NCBI GenBank assembly: GCA_037074765.1
Contig: JBAMDO010000049.1
Location: forward strand, 233,099 to 297,098
DNA: 64,000 nucleotides
From: Mansonella perstans
Lineage: Eukaryota; Nematoda; Chromadorea; Rhabditida; Onchocercidae
Direction of reading: 5' to 3'
Under the pieces are notes generated by a model that was given only the letters and a program-made list of their open reading frames with translations, did not search any database and was not told the origin of the DNA. Numbering within the stretch: the stretch's first letter is position 1; each line of letters starts with the position of its first letter. The position numbers and the translations under genes were made by a program. Of this stretch, positions 1-11,113 are shown in pieces.

Positions 1-195
1 TTTTCCTTTAGAAGAATAGATATTTATCATATCCCTCAAAGCAAAAAAACTTTCTTTCAACAAAATGAATTATACTGAATTTAACTTTTTGTGGCATTGC
101 TAGAACTATATTTCTCGCTTCGCCAATTAATCTCCATATCTAACCTGTCCATCGGAATGTTCAATGTATACATAAACATACAAACAGACACATGC

Positions 196-254
196 ATTTA
201 GATACACACATGTATACACATACACACACATACACACACATACACACACATACA

Positions 255-303
<49 letters not shown>

Positions 304-312
304 ACACATACA
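196..312. repeat. CA/TG microsatellite with interspersed TA steps
   Basis: Runs of ACACAC are broken at regular intervals by TACA, giving a (TACACACACA)n-like block followed by a pure CA tract. Open frames across it on both strands are alternating His/Thr or Val/Cys strings with no coding character. Alternating purine-pyrimidine tracts of this kind are length-polymorphic in most genomes. Confidence 0.95.
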
Positions 313-669
313 AACATATAGACATATACATAATATGTGTATATCATAAAAAGATCACATTTTTTTGTTCCCTGAACAATGCCATTTTTACAAGTATTAG
401 TTGTGATGATGGAAGATATGGTATGGTGTGTGCACACTCATACGCACGGACAGACAGACAGATACACACACGCGCATGGATTGATGGCCGTGCCATGTTG
501 CGCCAATACTTCTTGACTTTACTTTGCGCTATCCTCGGCCCTCCCTTTCTGTTGTTGACTAGCACATCAAGAAATTACAGTGTCCACCACTGGTGGACTA
601 CCAACTGCGCCACCTTTATCTTCTACCTTTTCATATCCTATTTGCACTTCTTTCAAATCTGTCATCGTT

Positions 670-960
670 TATTTCGGCCTAATATAACTTCTTAATTGTT
701 ATTGAAAATTAACGCATTTCTTGCTTATCGAATCAAGCTCACGTATCATGTTGAAAGTTCACGTATCACGTTAAAAGTTCACTATGATGTTGAAAGTTCA
801 CGTATCATGTTGAAAGTTCACGTATGATACGTCATTTATTTCGGCCTAATGTAACTTCTTAACCGTTATTGAAAATTGACGCATTTCTTGCTTATCGAAT
901 CAAGTTCACGTATCATGTTGAAAGTTCACGTATCACGTTGAAAGTTCACGTATGATGTTG
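670..960. repeat. 168-bp duplication containing a 21-22-bp tandem repeat
   Basis: A segment beginning ATTTCGGCCTAAT near 670 recurs near 838, each time followed by a CATTTCTTGCTTATCGAATC stretch and then several copies of a GTTCACGTATCATGTTGAAA unit. The short units vary at a few positions (ATCATG, ATCACG, ATGATG). No coding frame is conserved between the two halves, so this looks like ordinary tandem repeat expansion. Confidence 0.9.
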
Positions 961-3900
961 TGTATGGAATTGAAGAAAAAAACTTTTACCCGTATTTCAG
1001 TCACTAGCAAGTATAAATTGGCTGCTAGAAGTGAAATTCGTACTTCTTATTACTAATGAGTGATTTAGTAGTGACCTTTGTAAATTTTATGTTAAAATAA
1101 CTTGAAATGATTGCTTTTCCATTGTTGGAAATATTTACAATTTTAAATCATTGCATAAAACATTCCAGAAATGTCCTAGAAGTTATAGATTACAAACGTG
1201 TTATATAAACTTGATTACATTTGTAAAGTAGCAGAATCCATATGAAATTATAGTGAATTGCAAGAATACAAAACTGAAATGAGGATGAGTTATACGCAAT
1301 CAACACTTACCACTAATTTGTACATTGGAAGAAAGGCGTAAGATAGAATAGATCTTTGAGAGAAATTGGAATTTGAAATATCGTTGACAAAATGAATTCA
1401 AATATTATCTGTAGCAATTTTTTGTCTGAGAATGAAACAAATTTTAGCCTCTGAGCAACAGACTAATCTTCCTTTGACCATTGGTACCTTTTAAACAGTA
1501 ACGTCCTAAAATCATTTTAATCGGAATTTTTGTAATCAATCTTGTTCCTATTAAAAGCAAAGTACAAAACGAGAATTACTTACAAATTTACATATATATA
1601 TATATTATTAATCTTTTCCCACTGCCTATTGATTTTAAGGATTAATTTAAAATAGCTAATTTGTCTCAGCTCATAAATTCTCATTATCATATAAACTTGC
1701 AAATGATATGATGCCATAAAATTTGGCATACACTGTCTGGAATGGAATGAAATTACATTAGATAGCATCTAGAGCTTCGAATTTCTAACAATATTTAACT
1801 ACAAATTTAACAGGTGCATGAATTTAATATATCGTAGTCACGCATTCCATGTGTTATACATATTGTTCTGCCATAAAATATTCAGATACAATGATAATTA
1901 TCCAATGGTGAATGGATATTTTAGACTATTTGATCTTCACATTGCTTTTAGTTTTATTTTCAGCATCATGTTCTGGGCTTTCTTTTATTCAAAAGAAAAA
2001 TTTTGCAATGTTTTCTTTTTTTTTTTTTTTTTTTGTCAACTTCCAGCTTTTAAGCTACACTTTATCTGTGTCGAAAAACATAACAGAATAAAAATCAAAC
2101 AGGTTCTGTATTTTCTGTTTAAAAGTTATGTTTCTTTTTTTTTTTTGCATTTTTACATTTTTCTTGTACTTCATTTTGCATGCAAATATGATTACCTAAC
2201 AGTTCATTATAATGTTGATCCAGACAAGCATATAATTTTAACATTAAAAAATGATTGGCTCTGATCTGAATCCATTTAAAAGAACCGAGAAATTATTCAA
2301 ATTTTTTTCAACTTCTTCCTTTTTTTTATTTTTAAAAACATGTCGAATGATCATTTTTATGAATGACCTATGTACACTTTTTAATATTACTTTTGAAAGG
2401 TGACCTTATAAATAATAATGCTTGAAAGGATAATTTTTGGAAAAGTTGAAAAAATATTTTCAATCCAGTAACTGGATTTATGTAAACTCCTACAAATATG
2501 TTCCCTTTCCCTCTCTATCTGATTGTTCAGAAAACTGTCCCCTCCTCGCTGTCTACAACAAGTTAACCTTATTTCTGGGAACTGAAGAGAATAATTTGAT
2601 TTTGCAGCAAGATAATATAATAGTAGATTTTCCCTCTTCTATCGTTCCCGTTTTTTTATGCGACAGAGGGAAATTTCGGTGATTTAACTGAACTCTAATA
2701 AAAGCGAGCCATAATGATAAGAGTGTACAAAGGTTAAGATGGAAAAGAGGTCTCAATGGACATCTTACATTAACATCCAGTTCATCCAAGGAGATTTTGT
2801 TTGCAATAAAGGCTCCACAAAGAGCTTAGAAGTAGGAAATGTAAAAAAAGTACTGCATTCCATTTAAAATTTAATGGTATTGACATCTTTGACAATGAGT
2901 TTATTGGTTTTGATTGCTTTCTAAGAAAGTTAATTTATTATAAATGTTACTTGTTATGTTAGGTTAGTTATGTGTGTTAATAAGTAGAATATCATAGATA
3001 GTAAGCAAAGTAGTAATTATCAAATCTCTAGAACTATAAATTGATCCAGTATGTTACTTCTCTCCTATTACTGTTTTTTTGAAAGAGAAATAAAATATGT
3101 TCAATATACATTGTCACTCTTTACTACCGGATCGTTATGTCGACAGATTCTTCTATTTTTAGTTAGAAATAGAAAAAAGACAATATAATTTGATTGATAG
3201 CAGAAACTGACTAACATTTATTTTCCATTCGATGATGCATAATTACTGCGTTACTTGATTTGTTATGCTTATTAAGATGACACACAGATCGTTTAGTTTG
3301 ATCAACGCAATCTTCGTTGATTTCTAAGGGTCACAAATTGTCTATCATTTTATCTGGACTAACATAATGGAAAGAAAATGATAAAACATGTATTGTTCAT
3401 TAAATTTCATTCAAAAAAATAACTTGTGAATTTCGGATAAAACGTCAGTGAATCAGTTTGACGTGTGGTAGTAAGTAGTAAGTAGTAATGGGCGCTGTTG
3501 TGCCACGGTACACAATGGCACACATACAAATTACGCTGCATTCCCCTCTTCTAAATATCTCGCCGTGCTCTTTGGAAATGTCTCCGAAAACGCAACTTGT
3601 ATAAATGATTCGTAAAAGTTTATCGTAACATTTGAGTTAGGCATCCAACGATAGGAGTGTAAATGGAAGAGAAAGTGACAAAAAAGAAGGCAAGGCCTAA
3701 TTTCTCCGAATACCTTCCTTGCATTTATGCTGCAATTGTATTTCAGGCTTGTACATAAACACTTTTACAACCATTATGCCTTGCGTAACACATTCATCAT
3801 ATCTTTACATTTCAGACTTCATGATCCAATTTATTTTCTCGCAGTATAAACATAAGGAAATTTGGGAATTCCTTTTAACTTTTAACTGAAGATTTGATTG

Positions 3901-5022
3901 CATTAATTACTGAGGTTGGAGAGATTCACTTATTACGAAAGTAAAATATAAAGTGTTAAACATTTCTGATCTTCTGTTCTACCATAACTGATAATGCATA
4001 GAATTTAACCGATTTCTTTGTTGTTGCTGATATCATCTTCATATATTTCATCGTTTCCCTTCCTATTCTCTCTATATTAGCAAACACTAATACCTGCCAT
4101 TAAATTTCTAAATAGTTGTCATTCGACAGTACGATTGCATTTTTTCAACTTTTACACTCTTCTCTTATCGGCCGAACTATCTTTAGCTTCTTTATGTGTT
4201 ATCAACTGTACCTTTATGATCCTTATGAACTGTACATTTATGATCCCGAGGAAGACCAGACTCATTTGTAAAATTTTCATACTCTTCAAAACTTTCTAAC
4301 GTTGTTGTCGGAATTTGTCGTGTGTTCTTACATTTCCTTGCACTTGTTACCGTTTCTCTTGCTTCAAATAATATTTTGGGTAATTTGAAACACGGTTTAA
4401 TTAACTGCAATAAATTGTTAATCAAGCCTTTTTTCCGCATTTATTCCTTCATATTACCTTATATATCAATGAATTTATGCTGTTACTTGTCGTTCCACAT
4501 TGACTTATTAAATCACTAGTATCATCCCTTCCCAGTGCAATTGCTATGAGAAATTTCTTGAATGTCTTCAGGCGATTTACTGATGTCTCTACCAAAATTG
4601 AAACAAAGGAGTTGAGCGAATGAGTTGTTAACACTTGGCGTTATGAAGAAGGATTTGTTCGTTAATTCGGCAATGAGTGGGAAAGGAGTATGTCATTTGT
4701 GGAAAATGTTGAACTTGTCGGTTTTACTAAGTGGTTGTTGGTGAAAAATAGGGGATGTATGGGAATGGAGAAGGGGTACAGAATGATAATCAGGGAGAGT
4801 AATCAAAACAGAAATATATAAACACCCGGAATTCTGATTTAATAATGCGGTTGATTATGCGAGCAAAATACATTAGTATTATTGCATTTCTTTTTGTTTT
4901 GTTTTTGTTTTAAGACTTTTTTACTTTTTTTTTTCCAGCGAAGTCAAATAATGCGATTTTTAAAAATTAATTAGGGACATTGCAAGACTTTAGAGGGAAT
5001 TTATGAGTTTTCTAGGAATAGG
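961..5022. other. AT-rich intergenic DNA, no gene recognised
   Basis: I see no tRNA, rRNA or recognisable protein. Two open frames of about 80 codons, 2,437-2,682 on the plus strand and 4,192-4,440 on the minus strand, have mixed amino-acid composition but no motif I know and no clear paired splice signals. Both are within the length expected by chance. A short imperfect hairpin with TTTCCCTCT/AGAGGGAAA arms lies around 2,631-2,673. Confidence 0.6.
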
Positions 5023-5192
5023 AGCGATGTACGATACTGTCGAATTACAAGTATGTTCGTAATGATAACCTAGTAATACTGATGTTAAAGGAAAAGATAG
5101 TTATTATTATCTGTATGTTAGAAAATAACTTTTATTCATTTTGACTAGAACATTATGAATACGCTTGTAATTAGATAGTATCGTACATCGCT
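5023..5192. repeat. Inverted repeat with 42-bp arms
   Basis: The left arm 5,023-5,064 and right arm 5,151-5,192 are imperfect reverse complements. Both begin, read inward, with AGCGATGTACGATACT, and both contain AATTACAAG further in. About 85 percent of positions pair and the loop is about 86 nt. The shape suits a small MITE or a transcribed long hairpin. I see no second copy in this window and no obvious target-site duplication. Confidence 0.8.
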
Positions 5193-7896
5193 ATTATCTT
5201 GCATTTCACTGATTTCTGGATCATGAATTTCAACAATTTTAGGGTAGAATTAATGGATCAAAATTTCAGCCCAATTTACGGTAAACTAAAGGAGTAGTAT
5301 TCCTGTGTATTTTATATACTTCGAGATGTTCAGTCAGTTATTTTACTCATCAATTGCTGTAATTGATCAGTTGAATGATGACACGGAGCATATAAACAAA
5401 ACATTTAATATTGTCGAAAAACAAGAGCATGAAATAACCACATAGAATGGCACCCGGGAAAAAATAATTTCAGACCTTTTCATTTTTTCACCAGCATTGT
5501 TATATCACAGTGTCAGACAGGTTAATCTTGCCAACAGAAAAAAAAGTTATTAGTTTAATAAATGCAGGAGACACATTTTCGCCCAATAGTTTGTTGTTGC
5601 AGCAAAATTATCTACAAATAAAAATTACTCCTGTCCAAGACCCTCAGTTTGTGATCTGCTAGAGAAATTTCCTCAGTTATTAAGTTCGAAGTCTTGTTAT
5701 AAAAATGTGTGGGATAGATTACCAAGACTGTTCATCTTTTTTCAAAGACTCTTTCGTCCAATTCTCTTAATCAAGCACCCATCCATCTTTGCTAATTTTG
5801 TTTTGTTAATAGAAACCAATTACATAGTCTATTAATTATAGATAACTGAAATAAAAAGAATGGAAAAATGAAATTAAAAAGATCAGAAACAAATCATGAT
5901 CTCAAAAAAGTTTGCTCGGACTTCCTTCCCATAAACTTTTCGGATATCCTTCTTTCCAAAATTTCGTCAAAATTTCGCTTGCTTAAATGCGATAAAAAAC
6001 AATTTTAGAAAATGAAATTCATCTGTGCCGGTGATAATGTCTTATAGAAGAAATCAAAGATTTAAGATTTAAAAGCTGAAACTTTGTTAGACGTGAATTA
6101 GGCGACAATCAGCAGTGTAGACTAGCGAAAATGAATTTGAATTTTGAAAAGAATAAATAATCAGGAAAAGAAAAAGAGCTCGCTTATATATTCATTCACA
6201 TTTTTCGACTTTTGTAGATTATTTCAAGTAGATCTTTTCATCTTTGCTTATCTCAAATCAATCACAAAAAAATGATTACTCTAATACAAAAATATTCTCA
6301 CAACAAAAACAAGAAATTCTCATATTTTCACAATGATACGGTCACCGGATGATGTGATGAAAAAACTAGAAGTGACAAACATCAAGTCAATTACAAAGAA
6401 TTCTGATTAGTCTCGGGATCAACGGCGTGAATCGAAATGTTCTTTTGGTCTTTAATGACTTCATTAAATTATTTCAACTCGTCGAAATGTTCTCTTACAG
6501 ATGGTACAAGTTGGCTGAGAACCAGTGAAAATTACCATATTTTACCATTTTTATAAAATGACAGAGCGTGAAAAAGTCCTTACTCATCACAAACAGCAGA
6601 AACTCGTTGAATAACTTGCACTAGAATAATGCTCCTATTGTTTCGTCAGCAGATCGTACATTGGATAATTCTGAACAACGAAAAATTCCCTCTATTAACT
6701 AACGATCTGATAAACTTCTTATAAATACTGAAAAGATGTTATTTCTTTCGTAAAATTTCTGAAATTGGCAGAAAATAGAGATGTTGCATTGCACATTGAA
6801 ACAAATGATTTTTGCTATTGCGAGAGAATTTGACTTAGAAAAGATATTAAGGAAGATTTGAAGTGATAATAAATAAAGCGTAATAATATCTTAAGTGGTA
6901 AGAGACAGCAACAAATCTGTGCTAAAATTGCTAAATTGTAGAGCTAAATACACTTTACCTGTCCATTTTATCTATCTCCGATTATCTTTTTGCAAACTTT
7001 TAAGTTCGAAGCGAAACCAATGTATTGACTTATTCAAGAATTGATACGGCACTGGAATTCAATGATTAGAGGAATTTATCACTTTAATGTAATTATTTTC
7101 GGAGAAGAAATTTTTTCAGTACTTATCGAATCTCTTCCCAAAAGACAAACTAATATTTCTCATTGAATTTTAAAGAAAACAGTAACAAATAATCGGTCAC
7201 TGATTTAGTGTTTAATAAGAATTTGTCGATGGTCGATTAAAATTTTTCAAGCAATTTGAGATCTGTCAGAATGTAACAAACAACATTGTAATTGTAGGAA
7301 CAATAAGAAAGGACTCATTTTGTAGCAAGAAAAGAAAGTAAGGATAAGAAAATAGTGATAAAAGCAGACAATTAGCAATATCAGAAAAATTATCGCTTCC
7401 TTCGAATAGCACAATGAAAATAGGCACAGAAAGTTAATAAAGATATAGTGAAATTGGCACTTCATTAATTGCTTCTAATGGATAGAGTGAAGATTTAGAA
7501 GAGTGGACGAAAGAAGAAAAGGAAAGAAATAAAGATTGAGCAATTGAAAAGTTAGAACTATTCCATCAAATCATTAGAAACATAATTAATTGAAATTGGA
7601 GCAATGAGGAGTGAAATCCTTTGAAATCTTTAAAATCAAATGCTGTTCGTCTCACTTACCTTATCCACACAACAATTTTCAACAGCATTCTTTGATTTAA
7701 TCAAATAAAAATGATAATATTAGGAGTTTCTCACAATTTTCTTTGGCTCCGATGAGGAAACTTTATAATTAAATTTTTTGCTAGTAACCGATCATGTAAA
7801 AGAGAAGAATGTTAACTGTTGTCTCAGCAGTGAAAAACTAAAAATGCTAATTGCTTATGGATAACGAAAAGATAAACGTATCGTCAAATGGATCAG
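5193..7896. other. AT-rich intergenic DNA, nothing recognised
   Basis: No open frame above 72 codons, no RNA gene and no strong repeat was found. A 72-codon minus-strand frame at 7,247-7,465 is Phe/Leu/Cys-rich, as expected from translating A-rich DNA on the opposite strand, and is not supported. Confidence 0.6.
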
Positions 7897-8062
7897 CACT
7901 ACGCTTTAACGTATTTCAATCCATAAATTGACAAATATCGAAGGACATTTCAATTTTAAAGTAAGTTTTTTCCAATCACCACTACGCTTTAACGTATTTC
8001 AATCCATAAATTGACAAATATCGAAGGACATTTCGATTTTAAAGTAAGTTTTTTTCAATTAC
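7897..8062. repeat. 83-bp tandem duplication
   Basis: A block starting CACTACGCTTTAACGTATTT at 7,897 is repeated from 7,980, ending in AAAGTAAGTTTTTT. The two copies differ at only a few bases, so the duplication is recent. No coding frame spans it. Confidence 0.93.
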
Positions 8063-8347
8063 TTCTTTTTTGTTTAGAATTAAAGAAAAAAATAGTGTTT
8101 ACTAATTCGATAGGCATTTGCTACTTAGAAAACCGACTGTTATAAATCTGTAGCGATTTAGAACTAAAGTACCTTCAATCATCATTTAACAGTGAAAAGA
8201 ACGATTTTACCTTTGAACTTTTTTTTTTACCTCGCAACAACATACTCAAACTTATTGATACTTTGAAAGAGACAAGCATAAGAATGTAAGGCATGCACAC
8301 CTGCACAATTTTTGCATTGCTTGGAGAAGAATACTGGTTTGAATTGG

Positions 8348-8510
8348 GCATTAAGGCTGATAACAATGAATGTTGGTTTGGGACATTAAGGCTGATAACA
8401 TGAAATGTTGGTTTGGGACATTAAGGCTGATAACATGAAATGTTGGTTTGGGATATTAAGGCTGATAACATGAAATGCTGGTTTGGAACATTAAGGCTAA
8501 TAACATGAAA
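8348..8510. repeat. 35-bp tandem array, about 4.5 copies
   Basis: A unit of the form GACATTAAGGCTGATAACAT followed by GAAATGTTGGTTTGG repeats with starts near 8,347, 8,382, 8,417, 8,452 and 8,487. The first and last units are more diverged. A 35-bp period is not a multiple of three, which argues against a protein repeat. Confidence 0.92.
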
Positions 8511-8546
8511 AGTTCACACCATACCATGCGATCGCGATATCCCTTA

Positions 8547-8705
8547 TGCTTTTACTTCATATCCTGTACTCTACTACTAGTAATGGTAGTGTTGCTACTG
8601 CCGCTGCTGCTCTTACCATTGCTGCTGCTAAAATGCTACAAGTACCCTTAGGAGGAAGAGGACCCACCCGAGCTGTGTCAATAGTGATGGAGTAAAGCCA
8701 GTATA
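8547..8705 (+). other. GC-richer possible exon, unrecognised
   Basis: An open frame from an ATG near 8,547 runs to a TAA near 8,703 (about 52 codons). It contains an Ala-rich stretch (AAAALTIAAAK) followed by LQVPLGGRGPTRAVSIVME. Base composition is clearly less AT-rich than the flanks, and a pyrimidine-rich tract ending CTACTACTAG near 8,580 could act as a 3' splice site. I do not recognise the sequence. The opposite strand is also open for 61 codons (8,557-8,742), so the coding strand is uncertain. It may be a gene fragment or composition-biased repeat DNA. Confidence 0.25.
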
Positions 8706-8797
8706 GAAATGAAGAAGGCCAGCGAGAGTGATGAGGCGCCACTGACCTTGTCTTGCATTTCTACTACTCCACAGACAATTCACATTTGGTACTCGAC

Positions 8798-8806
8798 GAT
8801 ACTACT

Positions 8807-8859
<53 letters not shown>

Positions 8860-8930
8860 ACTACTACTAATACTACTACTTTTACTACTACCACTACTAC
8901 TACTACTACCGCTATCACTATTACCACTAC
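8798..8930. repeat. CTA/ACT trinucleotide microsatellite
   Basis: A nearly pure CTA tract degrades downstream into imperfect ACT/ACC triplets. The three frames read poly-Tyr, poly-Leu or poly-Thr. The Thr-type frame continues without a stop past the repeat to about 9,050, and the Leu-type frame ends near 8,944. Neither is supported as a protein. Confidence 0.95.
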
Positions 8931-9055
8931 CACCTCCGCCTTAACAGCAGCAATAGTAACAGCTCGTTCTTGTTTCTACCCTATTGACCTTGATTTTTCT
9001 ACTATCGTCTCTCCCGCTTCCACTCCTATCACTCAACCCCATTGATACTATTAAT

Positions 9056-10364
9056 ACCGTGTATACCGAAATAGGATCTCACAGTTGATCACCTTTCAAA
9101 TGCTTCCAAATATTAAGTAAATACTTTTTGTGCGTATATGTATGTGTATGATAAATGTTAAGAAAAAGTCCCTTCCAATGAAAAGTTAGCCTGAACGGTA
9201 TTAAGGTACGGTGCGTAGTAAAGAGATACTGTGTCCTTCTGTTCTCTTCAATCCTTATCTTTTATGCTTGGCTCAACAAATAACTAAATTCTCTTATACT
9301 TTTTAACTCTTTTTTAAAGAAAAATTTTACAATTATTCTATCTTTACGTATCAGACAACTTTTATCACTCATAATTAAATTCATATGCCATTTACACTTA
9401 ACAAATCAATTTCATTCAAATTCTTTAACACTTTTTTTTCCATAATTTATTTATTAGAAATATTAATTTGTTACTTTCATATATATTACATATATAATTT
9501 GTTTTTGATAAAAACTTAATTGTTAATTCATGGACAAAATCTATTTGCCAAAAAAATCGAATACCAAATAATGTGACCTTGGATTGCAAAGGATTGTTGA
9601 TTTCAATGTATTTCACAAATCAGTCAATTTGAATCATTTTCTAAAGGCACAAAAATTTCACATTATAATGTCTCAAAAATTTAGGATTTAAAATTTTTGA
9701 AATCAATTGTAAATCATACTTGGACAATATTTTTATTTAGTGAGGATGATTTTTCAATAAACAAATAGATACATTATCTGGAATACTGTTATCCTGGAAC
9801 TATGATAATATTCTATCATTTCTATTGTTGCCCTCAATTAAATATTACTGTAAGAAATTTCTAGTTGACAGAAAGTTGATTAGTTCACATTTGTTCTTTT
9901 GGAGTATAATGATACTACAAAACTTGACTGGATAGGTTAATAGCAAGATGAGGTCATGAAAAAGGGAAGTTTTCAATGGAGAAATAATATCAATAAATTT
10001 CAGAGATAGTTTTAAGATTGATACTCAAATGATATGGTAACAATGATAAGGCATGAAATGAGAGATAATTTAACCCTCCATAGAAATTAACTTCGGAAGT
10101 TGATAAGGAAGTTGTAATCATTGAGTTAGACTTTATTTGAAAGTTGATTTAATTAACTTAATGATTCAATGTTGATTAAATTATTTAATGATTTAATTAA
10201 TTAGTTTAATGCTGATTTAATTGATGGACTTTATTTTATAAGTTGATTTTTTAATCGACTTAATGATTTTACATCGTGCTTTCAACGTGCTGTGATCATA
10301 GATAAAGCAAAACACTAATGCATACATTAAATTCCCATCATTGTATTCACCTGATTTAATACAA
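9056..10364. other. AT-rich intergenic DNA, nothing recognised
   Basis: There is no supported gene or RNA. Between about 10,130 and 10,270 the sequence is locally repetitive, with imperfect copies of TTGATTTAATTAACTTAATG, which looks like simple AT-rich slippage. Confidence 0.6.
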
Positions 10365-10505
10365 ATTTATATTTAGAAATTCATAAGACTATACATTAAA
10401 TTGAAATTTATATTTAGAAAAAAAATCAAAATTATATTTAAAAATTCAAAATTATATTTAGAAAATTCACAAATTTATATTTAGAAATTCATAAGACTAT
10501 TGAAA
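10365..10505. repeat. Degenerate AT-rich tandem repeat
   Basis: Several imperfect copies of a unit like AAATTTATATTTAGAAATTC occur, two of them followed by ATAAGACTAT. Spacing is irregular, so this is a decayed array or a set of local duplications. Confidence 0.75.
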
Positions 10506-10674
10506 TTCAGATTTCTATTTGACTGGGAAGCTGGGCGATATTTTTTGTGGAATAGGAAATTTTAGTTGTGAATTTTATTTTGTGAGATTAAATTGTTAGC
10601 CAATATTATCCAACGTTTACATCAGTGATTGTTGTGTTGAGTTGAATTGAATTGGGTTGAGTTGTGGGCGTAAC

Positions 10675-10696
10675 CTTAAACTTGGGTAATTAAATC
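10675..10696 (-). other. SL1 spliced-leader-like sequence (relic)
   Basis: Read on the minus strand, these 22 nt agree with the nematode SL1 exon at 20 positions. The central block AATTACCCAAGTTT is intact, and the differences are position 2 (A for G) and position 20 (A for G). The next bases on the minus strand are GTTACG, so a GT donor-like dinucleotide follows the leader as it does in SL RNA genes. However, the remaining about 80 nt do not resemble the SL RNA I know, and no 5S rRNA gene is adjacent. It is best read as a degenerate SL RNA copy or as the 5' end of a reverse-transcribed, trans-spliced mRNA. Confidence 0.6.
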
Positions 10697-11089
10697 TCAA
10701 CCTAATCTAAATAGTAAGAAATGATGCAATCTTTCAGCATTTTCCAAACTTATACCCATAAAGTTAAAATTGGTAAAAGGTCATTTTCTCGACATAATCT
10801 TTTACCTCTTATCTTGTTGACCTTTTAACTATTCATATCATTTAATAGCTCCAAGATATGTTGGAAATTCCACATAGCTTCTGAATAATGCTCATCGACA
10901 TGTAATAATTGGCTCATTACCGATGAAATAAATGTGAAGAATGTATGGGCAATAAAAAAAATAACATCTCTGTAGTATTTGAAATTTTTCATAATCATCC
11001 TGAATATGCAATTTATGTTTGATACTTGAAAAATGCTTAACATGTAGGTATAGTAAATTCAATATAGATGGGAATAGTTCCACGTTTTT

Positions 11090-11113
11090 ACGTGAATTCA
11101 ATTCAATTCACGT
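11090..11113. repeat. Short palindrome
   Basis: ACGTGAATT and AATTCACGT flank a 6-nt centre CAATTC, giving a 9-bp perfect stem. It could be a binding site or a chance hairpin, and nothing around it decides between these. Confidence 0.7.

Noticed and set aside
127..437. ORFs of 60-167 codons over the CA repeat
   Set aside because: They are translations of a dinucleotide repeat on both strands with no coding signal.
1818..2264. 148-codon Phe-rich ORF
   Set aside because: Its length comes from poly-T runs; the composition is Phe/Leu/Ile/Tyr throughout, with no topology or motif beyond that.
4394..4405. GGTTTAATTAAC resembling the start of SL1
   Set aside because: Only the first 10-11 bases agree and the conserved CCCAAG part is absent, so it is a chance match.
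8753..8944. Poly-Tyr/poly-Leu ORF
   Set aside because: It is a direct translation of the CTA microsatellite.
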